NCBI RefSeq assembly: GCF_011046735.1
Contig: NZ_CP049258.1
Span: 6,900,001-6,964,000, forward strand
Origin: Nordella sp. HKS 07
GTDB lineage: Bacteria > Pseudomonadota > Alphaproteobacteria > Rhizobiales > Aestuariivirgaceae
Direction of reading: 5' to 3'
Length of the DNA: 64,000 nt
Positions 55,547 to 64,000 of this stretch are shown here, in pieces (the first letter of the stretch is position 1; every line of letters starts with the position of its first letter). Both the position numbers and the translations under genes were made by a program. Below the pieces are notes generated by a model. That model was not told where the DNA came from, searched no databases, and saw only the letters and a list, made by a program, of their open reading frames with translations.

Positions 55547-56089
55547 TCAGCGCTCCCGCGGCGGGACTTCGGCGCAGCCTTTTGCGCCGTAGGGATTGTC
55601 GGCATCGCAGGCCAGCGCGCGGCGCAGATACTCTGGAAATATCATCGGCCGCTCGATGCATTCGATGACCGCTACCTGCTTGCCCTTCTTGTCCTTCACC
55701 TCGACGCCGGCCTCGCCATCCATCGCCTCGGCCGGCGCCTCATCGCCTTCCCAGCGCGCCACGGAGTAAACCCGATACGTAAAGTCGCCGTTCTTGAAGC
55801 GGACATTGACCGTGTAGCTGTTCTTGCCCCGCACATGGGAGAAGAACAGCTTCTTAGCTCCGTCCATCGCATCGGCCGAATAGACGAGCTCGGTCTTCTC
55901 GTCATTGCCGAAGCGATACTGGACGTTGCTCCAGGATTGACCGGCCTCCGTCTCCACCGCGCAGATCTCGATATATTTGCCGGCGGAACCGGTTTCGCAG
56001 ACGAAGAGCGGCGCCTCGTTATTGTCCGCCACGCAGGCCGAAGCCGCGGCCGGCCAGAACAGAAAGATGAGGGCCGCCAGATGTCTCAT
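55547..56089 (-). CDS. Secreted protein of unknown function
   Basis: The 180-residue precursor has a short signal peptide (MRHLAALIFLFWPAAASA, cleavage before CVADN). The mature part has Cys in ACVADN, FVCETG, IEICAV, VIECIE, ALACDAD and AKGCAEV, a pattern that suggests disulfides in the periplasm. No family is recognised. Its start overlaps the glycolipid-binding-like gene by 4 bases, so it belongs to the lut-headed operon. Confidence 0.7.
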   Translation of the reverse strand: MRHLAALIFLFWPAAASACVADNNEAPLFVCETGSAGKYIEICAVETEAGQSWSNVQYRFGNDEKTELVYSADAMDGAKKLFFSHVRGKNSYTVNVRFKNGDFTYRVYSVARWEGDEAPAEAMDGEAGVEVKDKKGKQVAVIECIERPMIFPEYLRRALACDADNPYGAKGCAEVPPRER

Positions 56090-56637
56090 GGCACGCGCCG
56101 GAAGAGGCCCGGATAGTCCGTCACCAGCCCATATTCGTCGAATGTGACCTCGGCTTCGAAGGTGCCATCCGTCGCTTCATAGCGAAAGCGCCGGCTGGGC
56201 TCCCGGCAGGTGTAGCGCTGGCCATCGACAAAGGGATCAAGCGTGTCGGAGGGCATCCACAGCATGGCGAAATCGCGCGCCTGGCCTTGCGCGAACTCCG
56301 TCCGCCTGACCGGCAAGCTGTTGGTGAAGCAGGTGAAGGAGAGATCGATGTCGATGCAGCCGTCGAAGACCGGCAGCTTGTTGCCTTGGCCGTCCTCCCA
56401 GCGCCCCGGTGCGATTGATCGATATTCACGGATACGGCCATCGACGGAATCGACTGTGAAGCCAAGGACCCGCCAGGTCTTGTCGAGATCGATCGCATAG
56501 GAGACGGCGAAGGACGGACCTATGACATTGCTGCGCACACTGTAGCCGGAGGGTGTTGCGCGCAGCACGAGATGTTCGAGGCCTTCGCCCTCTTCGGGCC
56601 GCCAACGCGCGGTGATCTCATCCACCGGCTTCCACAT
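56086..56637 (-). CDS. Putative glycolipid-binding protein (PF06475-like)
   Basis: The 183-residue protein looks like the small family of putative glycolipid-binding proteins. It has VLRATPSGYSVRSNVIG, YAIDLDKTWRVLGFTVD and CIDIDLSFTCFTNSLPVRR. It lacks a signal peptide. Its first base is shared with the lutC stop codon, so it is co-translated with the lactate-oxidation genes. A functional link to lactate use is not known. Confidence 0.72.
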   Translation of the reverse strand: MWKPVDEITARWRPEEGEGLEHLVLRATPSGYSVRSNVIGPSFAVSYAIDLDKTWRVLGFTVDSVDGRIREYRSIAPGRWEDGQGNKLPVFDGCIDIDLSFTCFTNSLPVRRTEFAQGQARDFAMLWMPSDTLDPFVDGQRYTCREPSRRFRYEATDGTFEAEVTFDEYGLVTDYPGLFRRVP

Positions 56638-57314
56638 CAGGGACTCTTCACGATGATGACATGCATGTCCTTCGGCCCATGCGCCGGGCGCACGATCGTC
56701 TGTTCGATATCGCCGGTGCGCGAAGGCCCTGAGATCATGTTCACCGTGCGCGGCATCCGGCCCGGCCCATAGGCATCGCGCAAGCGGCTCCAGACCTCCT
56801 CGTAGCTCGCCACGAGATCCTTGGCTTCGAGCAGCACTATATGCGCCTCGGGCATGAAATTGAGCGTCGTCGGATTATCCGGCCCCGAGAGCTGGACGAT
56901 GGTGCCAGATTCGGCAACGCCGGCGAAAGCATGGGTGAGCGAGGCGGTGTCGCTATCTTCCGCGCGGCCTTCGCTCACGGTGAGCGTCTGGGCCCGATGC
57001 CAGGGCAAGGTGGCAAGGCGCTCGTCCTGGCCATGGCGGATCGCCGCCGGCCGGTTGGTGTTGCGCAAATAGGCGGCGACGGAAGCCGGCACGTCGTTCA
57101 GGTCATCGAGAATTTCCACTGAACCGCCGACCTGTTCCATCATCCGGACGAAAACGGCAATGCGATGCGCCTCATCACCCTGGCCGCGCTCCGGTACCAG
57201 ATTGCGCTGCGGATGCATGAGACGGTCCTCGACGGAGGCGATGCGCAGGGCCTCGTCGCTCTGGGCGGCCGAGCGCCTGATGCGCGAGAGGATGCGGGCG
57301 CGGGCATTATCCAT
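56637..57314 (-). CDS. lutC: Lactate utilization protein C
   Basis: The 225-residue LUD-domain protein is the LutC/YkgG subunit of the LutABC L-lactate oxidation complex. The conserved end ISGPSRTGDIEQTIV and GPKDMHVIIV are present. Its start overlaps lutB by 8 bases. The order lutA-lutB-lutC matches Bacillus subtilis. Confidence 0.9.
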   Translation of the reverse strand: MDNARARILSRIRRSAAQSDEALRIASVEDRLMHPQRNLVPERGQGDEAHRIAVFVRMMEQVGGSVEILDDLNDVPASVAAYLRNTNRPAAIRHGQDERLATLPWHRAQTLTVSEGRAEDSDTASLTHAFAGVAESGTIVQLSGPDNPTTLNFMPEAHIVLLEAKDLVASYEEVWSRLRDAYGPGRMPRTVNMISGPSRTGDIEQTIVRPAHGPKDMHVIIVKSP

Positions 57315-58725
57315 GGCGCCGTTCCTTCCACATCGCCTGGAACGTTTTGCCCTGCGGCGCCGGCATGTCGCGATAGCGCGTCCAGCCCTGGGCCAGTGGC
57401 AGGCTGGCAGACCGGCCTTTGCGCCCGCTCATGAGATTGAGAAGTCGCGCCGCGATCCGCGTGCCGAATTGGTAGAGCTTCGGCCGCTTGGCGAAATAGG
57501 CCCAGACACTCAAACCTGAGCGCACCGCACCGGGCGTCAGATGCTTCTCGAACTCCTTCTCGCGCCAATGCCGCAATAGCCGCGGCAAGGGAATGCGCAT
57601 CGGGCAGACCTCCTCGCAGCGTCCACAGAAGGTCGAGGCGTTGGGTAAATGCTTCGCCTTCTCGATGCCGATCAGGGCCGGCGTCACCACCGAGCCGATC
57701 GGGCCTGGATAGACCCAGCCATAGGCGTGGCCGCCCACCGCCTGATAGACCGGACAGTGATTGAGACAAGCGCCGCAGCGTATGCAGCGCAGCATGTCCT
57801 GGAATTCGGTGCCGAGCACATTCGAGCGGCCATTGTCGAGGATGACGACGTGATATTCAAGAGGTCCGTCCGGATCCTCGGGCCGCCGCGGCCCGGTCGA
57901 GAAGGTCGTGTAGTTGGAGAAATCCTGCCCCGTGGCCGAGCGCGCCAGCACGCGCAGGATGGTCGTCGCATCCTCGAGCGTCGGCACGATCTTCTCGATC
58001 GACGCGATGACGATATGGGCCTTGGGCAAGGTCTGGGTCAGATCGCCATTGCCCTCATTGGTGACAATGATCGAAGTGCCGGTCTCGGCGATGAGGAAAT
58101 TGGCGCCGGTGATGCCGACATCGGCGTCGAGATATTTCTGGCGCAGGACAGTGCGCGCCTCCTCGACCAAAGTCGGTATCTCGGTGAGGTCCCGATTGGG
58201 ATCGAGATGTGTGTGGGCCTTGCGGAAGTCGGCCTCGATCTGATCGCGCGTCAGATGCACGGCAGGTGCGATGATATGGCTCGGCGGCTCGCCGCGGAGC
58301 TGGATCAGATACTCGCCGAGATCGGTCTCGACCGGGGTGATGCCCGCCTGCTCGAGAGCTTGATTGAGTCCGATCTCTTCCGAGATCATCGACTTGCCCT
58401 TGGTGGCAAGCCTAGCGTCGAGCTTCCGGCAGATGGCGAGGATGGCGGCGCGTGCTTCTTCTGCCGTTTCCGCCCAATGGACATGCCCGCCGCTGTCATT
58501 GACCTTCGCCTCGTAGCGCTCGAGATAGAGATCGAGATGGGCGAGCACATGGTCCTTGATGTCGCGTGCCTGGTCGCGCAGCGCATCGAATTCCGGCAGG
58601 CTCGCCTTGGCCTTGGCGCGCTTCTCGACGAAGCGCGGGCCGGTTTCGGTCATTGTCGACTGCAACTGGCGGTCGGCGATCGCGCGCGCCACATTGCTGG
58701 TGAACTCGGCGGCCCGGGATTCCAT
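57307..58725 (-). CDS. lutB: Lactate utilization iron-sulfur protein B
   Basis: The 472-residue protein joins an LUD domain (about 60-290, with ITGANFLIAETGTSIIVTNEG) to a ferredoxin domain with CIRCGACLNHCPVY and CGRCEEVCPMRIPL, holding two 4Fe-4S clusters. It passes electrons within the LutABC L-lactate oxidation complex. ATG 58725 shares its first base with the lutA stop. Length is close to the 476 residues of the B. subtilis protein. Confidence 0.94.
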   Translation of the reverse strand: MESRAAEFTSNVARAIADRQLQSTMTETGPRFVEKRAKAKASLPEFDALRDQARDIKDHVLAHLDLYLERYEAKVNDSGGHVHWAETAEEARAAILAICRKLDARLATKGKSMISEEIGLNQALEQAGITPVETDLGEYLIQLRGEPPSHIIAPAVHLTRDQIEADFRKAHTHLDPNRDLTEIPTLVEEARTVLRQKYLDADVGITGANFLIAETGTSIIVTNEGNGDLTQTLPKAHIVIASIEKIVPTLEDATTILRVLARSATGQDFSNYTTFSTGPRRPEDPDGPLEYHVVILDNGRSNVLGTEFQDMLRCIRCGACLNHCPVYQAVGGHAYGWVYPGPIGSVVTPALIGIEKAKHLPNASTFCGRCEEVCPMRIPLPRLLRHWREKEFEKHLTPGAVRSGLSVWAYFAKRPKLYQFGTRIAARLLNLMSGRKGRSASLPLAQGWTRYRDMPAPQGKTFQAMWKERRHG

Positions 58726-59498
58726 TACTCGGCCTCCGCGATAGGCGGCGTCGCCATGTCGCCGGCCAGCACTTCCGCGACATGGCGCACCTTGAGATTG
58801 GCGCCTTCGCGCTTGAGCTTGCCGGCCATGTTCATGAGGCAGCCCATATCCCCGGCAAGAAGCAGATCGGCGCCTGTGGCGACGATCTTCTTCGTCTTCT
58901 TCGACACCATGACATTCGAAATGTCCGGATACTTCACGCAGAACGTGCCGCCGAAGCCGCAGCACACCTCGGCATCCTCCATTTCGACGAGATCGAGTCC
59001 ATGAACGGTGCGCAGCAGCTTGCGCGGCTCCGCTTTGACACCCAGCTCGCGCAAGCCCGAGCAGGAGTCATGATAGGTGACCGAGCCCTCAAAACGCGCG
59101 TCGACATTCTCCTGTTTCATGACGCGCACCAGGAAGGACACGAGTTCAAAGGTCTTCTCGGCCAAAGCGTCGGCCGCCTGGCGGTCGGGCGAGCCCTTGG
59201 GGAACAGCTCGGGATAATGCGCCTTGATCATGCCGGCGCAGGAGCCGGACGGCGCCACGACATAGTCATATGACGAAAAAGCCTTGATGACGGCGCGCGC
59301 GATGTCCGCCGTGTCCTTGCGGTCGCCCGAATTGAAGGCGGGCTGGCCGCAGCAGGTCTGGCTCTCCGGAACCTCGACCAAGCAGCCGGCCTCCTCCAGA
59401 AGCTTGACGGTGGCGAAGCCGACCGACGGCCGGAACAGATCGACGAGGCAGGTCACGAAAAGGCCGACGCGTGGCCGGGTCAGCTCCATCAGGCGCAT
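58725..59498 (-). CDS. lutA: Lactate utilization protein A
   Basis: From ATG 59498 the product has 257 residues with two CCG cysteine-rich domains, SQTCCGQPAFNSGD and AEVCCGFGGTFC, plus YHDSCSGLRELG. It is the LutA/YkgE subunit, related to the GlcF and HdrB iron-sulfur subunits. The frame extends to 59597. ATG 59489 (MELTRPR) is an alternative, since neither has a strong ribosome site. It heads the operon lutA-lutB-lutC and is divergent from glcD. Confidence 0.9.
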   Translation of the reverse strand: MRLMELTRPRVGLFVTCLVDLFRPSVGFATVKLLEEAGCLVEVPESQTCCGQPAFNSGDRKDTADIARAVIKAFSSYDYVVAPSGSCAGMIKAHYPELFPKGSPDRQAADALAEKTFELVSFLVRVMKQENVDARFEGSVTYHDSCSGLRELGVKAEPRKLLRTVHGLDLVEMEDAEVCCGFGGTFCVKYPDISNVMVSKKTKKIVATGADLLLAGDMGCLMNMAGKLKREGANLKVRHVAEVLAGDMATPPIAEAE

Positions 59499-59623
59499 CC
59501 CATTATTATCCGGATTATCCGGTGTATCCCGAGCCTGTCTTATGGCGCGAGGCACGCCCGCCCTGCAAGTATTTATGTGATAAATTAGATTGAGCATTGC
59601 GCCGCAGTATGGGACTAAGAAGC

Positions 59624-61115
59624 ATGATTGCGATGCCTTTGCCCGACAAGACGACCCTCGCCCGCCGGCGCGAGATTGCCAGTGCTTTACGTCAATTCGT
59701 GCCCGGCGAGGGTGTCATCGAGGCTCCCGTCGAAATGCGGGCCTATGAGACCGACGGCCTCACCGCCTATCGCCAAGTGCCGCTGGTCGTTGTCCTGCCC
59801 GAGACGACCGCGCAAGTGAGTGCCGTCCTTAAATATTGCCATACGCATGGCATCAAGGTTGTGCCGCGCGGCGCCGGCACGTCGCTCTCGGGCGGTGCCT
59901 TGCCCCTGGCCGACGGCGTGCTTCTGGGGCTCGGCAAGTTCAACCGCATCCTCGACATCGATTACGACAATCGCTGCGTCGTCACCCAGCCGGGCGTCAC
60001 CAATCTCGCCATCACCCAGGCGGTGCAGCATGAGGGCTTCTACTACGCGCCCGATCCCTCCTCGCAGATCGCCTGCACCATTGGCGGCAATGTCGCGGAG
60101 AATTCGGGCGGCGTGCATTGCCTGAAATATGGGCTCACCGCCAACAACGTTCTGGGCATCGAGATGGTGCTCGTCACCGGCGAGGTGATCCGGCTCGGCG
60201 GCAAGCATCTCGACAGCGAGGCCTATGATCTTCTGGGCGTCATGACAGGCTCGGAGGGCCTCCTCGGCGTCGTCACCGAGGTCACCGTGCGCATCCTGCA
60301 GAAACCAGAGACCGCGCGCGCGGTGCTGATTGGATTTCCCTCCAATGAGGATGCCGGCAAATGCGTGGCCGACATCATCTCCGCCGGCATCATACCGGGC
60401 GGCATGGAGATGATGGACCGTCCCGCCATCCATGCGGCGGAGGAATTCGTCCATGCCGGCTACCCGCTCGAGGCCGAGGCGCTGCTCATCATCGAGCTCG
60501 ACGGCTGCGCCGCCGAGATCGATCACCTGATCGAAAGGGTTGTCGCCATCGCGCAGCACAACCGGTCGAATTCCTGCCGTGTGTCGCAATCGGAAGAGGA
60601 ACGCGTCGTTTTCTGGGCCGGGCGCAAGGCGGCCTTCCCGGCGGTCGGCCGCATCTCGCCCGATTATATCTGCATGGACGGTACGATCCCCGCGCCGCAG
60701 GCTTCCGGAAGTCCTCCAAGGCATGGCCGATCTGTCGCGCCACTACGGTCTGCGTGTGGCCAATGTCTTCCATGCCGGTGACGGTAATCTCCACCCTCTC
60801 ATCCTGTTCGACGCGAATGCCTCCGGCGAACTCGAACGTGCCGAGAAATTCGGTGCCGACATATTGCGGCTGTGCGTGAAAGTGGGCGGCGTCCTCACCG
60901 GCGAGCATGGTGTCGGCATCGAGAAGCGCGACCTGATGCCGGAGATGTTCTCCGAGGCCGACCTCAACCAGCAGCAGCGGCTCAAATGCGCCTTCGACGA
61001 CAAGGGCCTGCTCAATCCCGGCAAGGTCTTTCCCGTCCTGCACCGCTGCGCCGAGCTCGGCCGCATGGTGGTGAAGGGCGGCAAGCTGCCGCACGCCGAT
61101 CTCCCGAGGTTCTGA
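59624..61115 (+). CDS. glcD: Glycolate oxidase subunit GlcD, frameshifted
   Basis: The frame from ATG 59624 encodes a FAD-binding GlcD with PRGAGTSLSGGALPL and GGNVAENSGGVHCLKYGL, then loses register after CMDGTIP. The +1 frame continues RRRLPEVLQGMADLSRHYGL to GGVLTGEHGVGIEKRDL and the stop at 61115. Removing one C from CCCC at 60688-60691 restores about 496 residues, the normal GlcD length, with the FAD/active-site histidine regions AGDGNLHP and GEHGVG intact. As written the protein would end early at 60781. The cause may be a recent mutation or a read error. glcE starts on the next base. Confidence 0.88.
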
Positions 61116-62297
61116 GTGACCAGCCTGAAGCCCAACAGCGAAGCCGAGCTGGTCGATATTGTGCAGGACGCGATCGCCCTGAAGACGCCGCTCGATCTCC
61201 TCGGTACCGGCACCAAGAAAGGCCTCGGCCGCCCGATGCAGACCGCTGCCACCCTCGATCTCTCGGGCTTCTCCGAGATCACGCTCTATGAGCCTGAGGA
61301 ATTGGTGATCACAGCGGGCGCTGGTGCCAGACTTGACGACCTCCGCAAGCTCCTGGACGAAAAGGGCCAGGAATTCGCCTTCGAACCACCGGATCTCTCA
61401 AAGCTTTTGGGCGCCCCGCATGCCGGCACCCTGGGCGGGCTGCTCGCCTGCAATCTTTCCGGCCCCCGGCGCCTCAAGGCGGGGGCCGCGCGCGATCATA
61501 TACTGGGCGTCGCCGGCGTATCGGGCCGGGGCGAGGCCTTCAAGGCCGGCGGGCGCGTGGTGAAGAACGTGACCGGCTACGATATCCCCAAGCTCATGGC
61601 GAGCTCCTATGGCACGCTTGCGGCCCTCACCACCCTTACCTTCAAGGCCTTGCCCAAGGCCGAAAGCGAGGAGACATTGGTCCTCGAGGGTCTGAGCGAC
61701 CAGGACGCCATCAACGCCATGAGCCTCGCGATGCAATCCTCCTGCGAGGTGTCGGGCGCGGCGCATCTGCCCGCGGCAATTGCCGATGGCACGCCGAAGA
61801 CCTTTCTGCGCCTCGAAGGCGTGCCGCCGTCCATCGCCTATCGGCGCGACAAGCTCGCGAGGCTTCTCTCAGCGCCAGCCTCGCATCTGCTTGCTCCCGA
61901 GGTCTCACGAGCCCAGTGGATCGCGCTCCGCGACGTCCATCCGCTCAGCGACGCCGGCGATCGTTGCATCTGGCGGCTGTCCGTGCCGCCTTCGGACGGC
62001 GCCCGCCTCGTCACCGCGCTCGCGCAGTCCATCGACATGAGCTGGTTCTACGACTGGGCTGGCGGTCTTATCTGGCTCGCCGTGCCGGCAGATAACGATG
62101 CTTGCGTCGAAGCCATTCGGGCCGCCCTCCCCTCAGGCCACGCGACCCTCATCCGTGCCGGCGAAGCCATGCGCGGCCGGATCCCGGTCTTCCAGCCACA
62201 AGCGCCGGCGCTCGCCGCCCTGGCGCGGCGCGTCAAGGCTTCCTTCGATCCGATGGGTATCCTCAATCCCGGCCGCTTGCAGCAGGAAACTATTTAG
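61116..62297 (+). CDS. glcE: Glycolate oxidase subunit GlcE
   Basis: The 393-residue FAD-binding subunit has LLGTGTKKGLGRPM, the HAGTLGGLLACNLSGPRR region and KNVTGYDIPKLMASSYGTL. It works with GlcD and GlcF to oxidise glycolate to glyoxylate at the membrane. It uses a GTG start immediately after the glcD stop, so it relies on coupling to glcD, which is frameshifted here. Confidence 0.93.
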   Translation: MTSLKPNSEAELVDIVQDAIALKTPLDLLGTGTKKGLGRPMQTAATLDLSGFSEITLYEPEELVITAGAGARLDDLRKLLDEKGQEFAFEPPDLSKLLGAPHAGTLGGLLACNLSGPRRLKAGAARDHILGVAGVSGRGEAFKAGGRVVKNVTGYDIPKLMASSYGTLAALTTLTFKALPKAESEETLVLEGLSDQDAINAMSLAMQSSCEVSGAAHLPAAIADGTPKTFLRLEGVPPSIAYRRDKLARLLSAPASHLLAPEVSRAQWIALRDVHPLSDAGDRCIWRLSVPPSDGARLVTALAQSIDMSWFYDWAGGLIWLAVPADNDACVEAIRAALPSGHATLIRAGEAMRGRIPVFQPQAPALAALARRVKASFDPMGILNPGRLQQETI

Positions 62298-63602
62298 ATG
62301 CAGACCAGTTTCACGGCCGAGCAGCTCAAGGACCCGCATATCGCGACGGCCAACCAGATCCTGCGCAAATGCGTGCATTGCGGCTTCTGCACCGCCACGT
62401 GCCCGACTTACGTGCTGCTCGGCGACGAACTCGACAGCCCGCGCGGCCGCATCTATCTGATCAAGAACATGCTGGAACGCGGCGAGGCGGCGACACCCGA
62501 GACGGTGAAGCACATCGACCGCTGCCTCTCCTGCCTCTCCTGCATGACCACCTGTCCCTCGGGCGTGCATTACATGCATCTCATCGACGATGCCCGCGTC
62601 CATGTGGAGAAGACCTATAAGCGCCCGCTCCGCGAGCGCCTGCTGCGTGATGTCCTGGCTTTCCTGATGCCGCGTCCGGGCCTCTTCAAGACGGCCCTGA
62701 TCCTGTCGTCGCTCGTCCGGCCTCTGGCGCCGCTGCTCGACAGGTTGGGCGACAAGCGGCTGTCGTCGCTCCTGGCGCTGGCGCCTGCCCAAACACCACC
62801 GCCGGAAATCATCGGCCAGCCCGGCATCTATCCGGCGGAAGGCAAGACGCGCATGCGGGTGGCGCTCCTGCGCGGCTGCGTGCAAAGCGTCATCGATCCC
62901 GCCATCAACGCCGCCGCCATCCGCCTTATGAACCGTCAGGGGATCGAGGTGGTGGTCGCTGACGGCGAGTCCTGCTGCGGCTCCCTCACCCATCATATGG
63001 GCAAGGAAGCCGACGCCCGCGCCCGCGCCCGCCGGATGATCGACGCCTGGAGTGCGGCCGGGGTCGAGCGCATCATCATAACGGCATCGGGCTGCGGCAC
63101 GACGATCAAGGACTACGGCCATATGCTCAGGCTCGATCCAGCATATGCGGAGAAAGCGGAGCGGGTCTCAAGCCTGGCCCGCGACATCACCGAATTCCTG
63201 ACCGAGATCGATCTGCCCAAGGTCTCGGCCCCCATGCCCTTGCGCGTCGCCTATCATTCGGCCTGCTCCATGCAGCACGGCCAGAAGATCAGAAACGAGC
63301 CGCGCCGGCTGCTCGAAAATGCCGGCTTCGCGGTGAGCGACGTGCCGGAGGGCCATCTCTGCTGCGGCTCGGCTGGCACCTACAACATCCTGCAGCCCGA
63401 GATCGCAACACGGCTGCGCGATCGCAAGGTCGCCAATATCCGATCGGTCGCACCCGACATCATCGCCACCGGCAATATCGGTTGCATCACCCAGATCGGT
63501 CAGGCTACGGAAATTCCGATTCTGCATACAGTGGAATTGCTCGACTGGGCCCATGGCGGCCACCAACCTGAAATCTTAAAAGAATCATCTAAAGGGCAGT
63601 GA
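62298..63602 (+). CDS. glcF: Glycolate oxidase iron-sulfur subunit GlcF
   Basis: The 434-residue protein has two 4Fe-4S motifs, CVHCGFCTATCPTY and CLSCLSCMTTCPSGV, and two CCG domains (ESCCGSLTHHMG, GHLCCGSAGTYN). It accepts electrons from GlcD/GlcE and passes them to the quinone pool. It starts at the base after the glcE stop codon. Confidence 0.95.
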   Translation: MQTSFTAEQLKDPHIATANQILRKCVHCGFCTATCPTYVLLGDELDSPRGRIYLIKNMLERGEAATPETVKHIDRCLSCLSCMTTCPSGVHYMHLIDDARVHVEKTYKRPLRERLLRDVLAFLMPRPGLFKTALILSSLVRPLAPLLDRLGDKRLSSLLALAPAQTPPPEIIGQPGIYPAEGKTRMRVALLRGCVQSVIDPAINAAAIRLMNRQGIEVVVADGESCCGSLTHHMGKEADARARARRMIDAWSAAGVERIIITASGCGTTIKDYGHMLRLDPAYAEKAERVSSLARDITEFLTEIDLPKVSAPMPLRVAYHSACSMQHGQKIRNEPRRLLENAGFAVSDVPEGHLCCGSAGTYNILQPEIATRLRDRKVANIRSVAPDIIATGNIGCITQIGQATEIPILHTVELLDWAHGGHQPEILKESSKGQ

Positions 63603-63605
63603 TTA

Positions 63606-64000
63606 ATGGCGAAATTCCCGAAGGGCGTGACCTTCACCGCAAAGACCAAGTCAGGCTATGACAGGGTGCTGACCCCGGAAGCCGTGGCTTTCGTCATGCG
63701 GCTCCACCGCAATTTCGAGGACCGCCGCCGTGCACTGATCAAGGCCAGGGCCGATCGCCAGAAGCTCTTCGACAAAGGCACCCTGCCCGACTTCCTCCCC
63801 GAGACGAAAGCCATCCGCGAGGGCGCCTGGACCGTGGCCCCGATCCCGGCCGACCTTCAGGACCGCCGTGTCGAGATCACCGGCCCGACCGACCGCAAGA
63901 TGGTGATCAACGCGCTCAATGCCGGCGCCAAGGTCTTCATGACCGATTTCGAGGACTCGAATTCTCCGACCTGGGACAACATGATCCAGGGCCAGATCAA
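63606..64000 (+). CDS. Malate synthase A-type, 5' part (truncated by window end)
   Basis: The first 131 residues are present: start [15 protein letters not shown], then [14 protein letters not shown] and [16 protein letters not shown], the last being highly typical of malate synthase A near its glyoxylate-binding barrel start. The enzyme condenses glyoxylate with acetyl-CoA to malate. It is 3 bases after glcF, so glycolate oxidation and glyoxylate consumption are one operon. The symbol could be aceB or glcB, so I leave it blank. Confidence 0.9.
   Translation, partial: MAKFPKGVTFTAKTKSGYDRVLTPEAVAFVMRLHRNFEDRRRALIKARADRQKLFDKGTLPDFLPETKAIREGAWTVAPIPADLQDRRVEITGPTDRKMVINALNAGAKVFMTDFEDSNSPTWDNMIQGQI

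Overview
The window looks like a chromosomal segment of an alphaproteobacterium of the order Hyphomicrobiales (Rhizobiales). The reasons are high GC, alpha-type gene clusters (hisS-hisZ-short hisG, a phosphoglucomutase of about 542 residues, glg, aco and glcDEF operons), RIME-like palindromic intergenic repeats, and a CIRCE element upstream of groESL. The genus cannot be told from the sequence. No tRNA, rRNA, CRISPR array or prophage was seen. One intact insertion sequence (IS5 family) is present.

Layout. 1-2.2 kb: the C-terminal end of an unknown protein, a short-chain dehydrogenase and a PfpI/DJ-1-like protein. 2.2-3.6 kb: two facing palindromic repeats, one split by an IS5-family element. 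3.6-15.2 kb: a carbohydrate or sugar-acid uptake and catabolism locus. It has a minus-strand ABC importer with two different ATPases, a binding protein, two permeases, a small membrane protein and a PfkB kinase, divergent from a sugar epimerase, an enolase-superfamily dehydratase, a GntR/FCD regulator and a 2-hydroxyacid dehydrogenase. 15.3-16.8 kb: a Tat-exported sulfite-oxidase-like molybdoenzyme and a repeat-rich non-coding stretch. 16.8-31.3 kb: one long minus-strand glycogen operon (glgP, glgB, glgC, glgA, pgm, a glgX-malQ fusion, a nudK-like gene, a Gfo/Idh oxidoreductase). 31.4-33.1 kb: hydroxypyruvate isomerase and two related small secreted proteins. 33.2-37.4 kb: acetoin dehydrogenase operon acoXABC. 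37.9-40.1 kb: groES-groEL. 40.1-43.6 kb: a DeoR regulator divergent from a small nucleotide-type protein, a secreted protein and a TPR protein. 43.7-46.9 kb: a MacAB-like efflux set. 46.9-49.6 kb: a frameshifted arylsulfatase and a DUF1214 remnant. 49.8-54.0 kb: msrQ and hisG-hisZ-hisS. 54.1-59.5 kb: lutABC followed in the same operon by a glycolipid-binding-like gene, two uncharacterised genes and an FAH-family hydrolase. 59.6-64.0 kb: glycolate oxidase glcD (frameshifted), glcE, glcF and the start of malate synthase.

How the genes work together. The glg operon encodes a full cycle: GlgC, GlgA and GlgB build glycogen, GlgP and GlgX-MalQ degrade it, and Pgm links it to glucose-6-phosphate. 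glcDEF oxidises glycolate to glyoxylate, which malate synthase joins to acetyl-CoA. lutABC oxidises L-lactate and acoABC splits acetoin, so much of the window handles two- to four-carbon acids.

The most informative new observation is in the sugar importer. One ATPase (9905-10996) has lost its switch histidine (Thr-Pro-Asp instead of Thr-His-Asp) but keeps LSGGE. The other (5035-6123) keeps its histidine but has a degenerate signature (VSEGE). Paired, they would form one consensus and one degenerate ATP site. Other notable points are a four-unit 10-bp operator-like array at a DeoR gene, GntR-type operators in the sugar locus, single-base frameshifts in C tracts in an arylsulfatase and in glcD, and an IS inserted exactly at the centre of a repeat palindrome.
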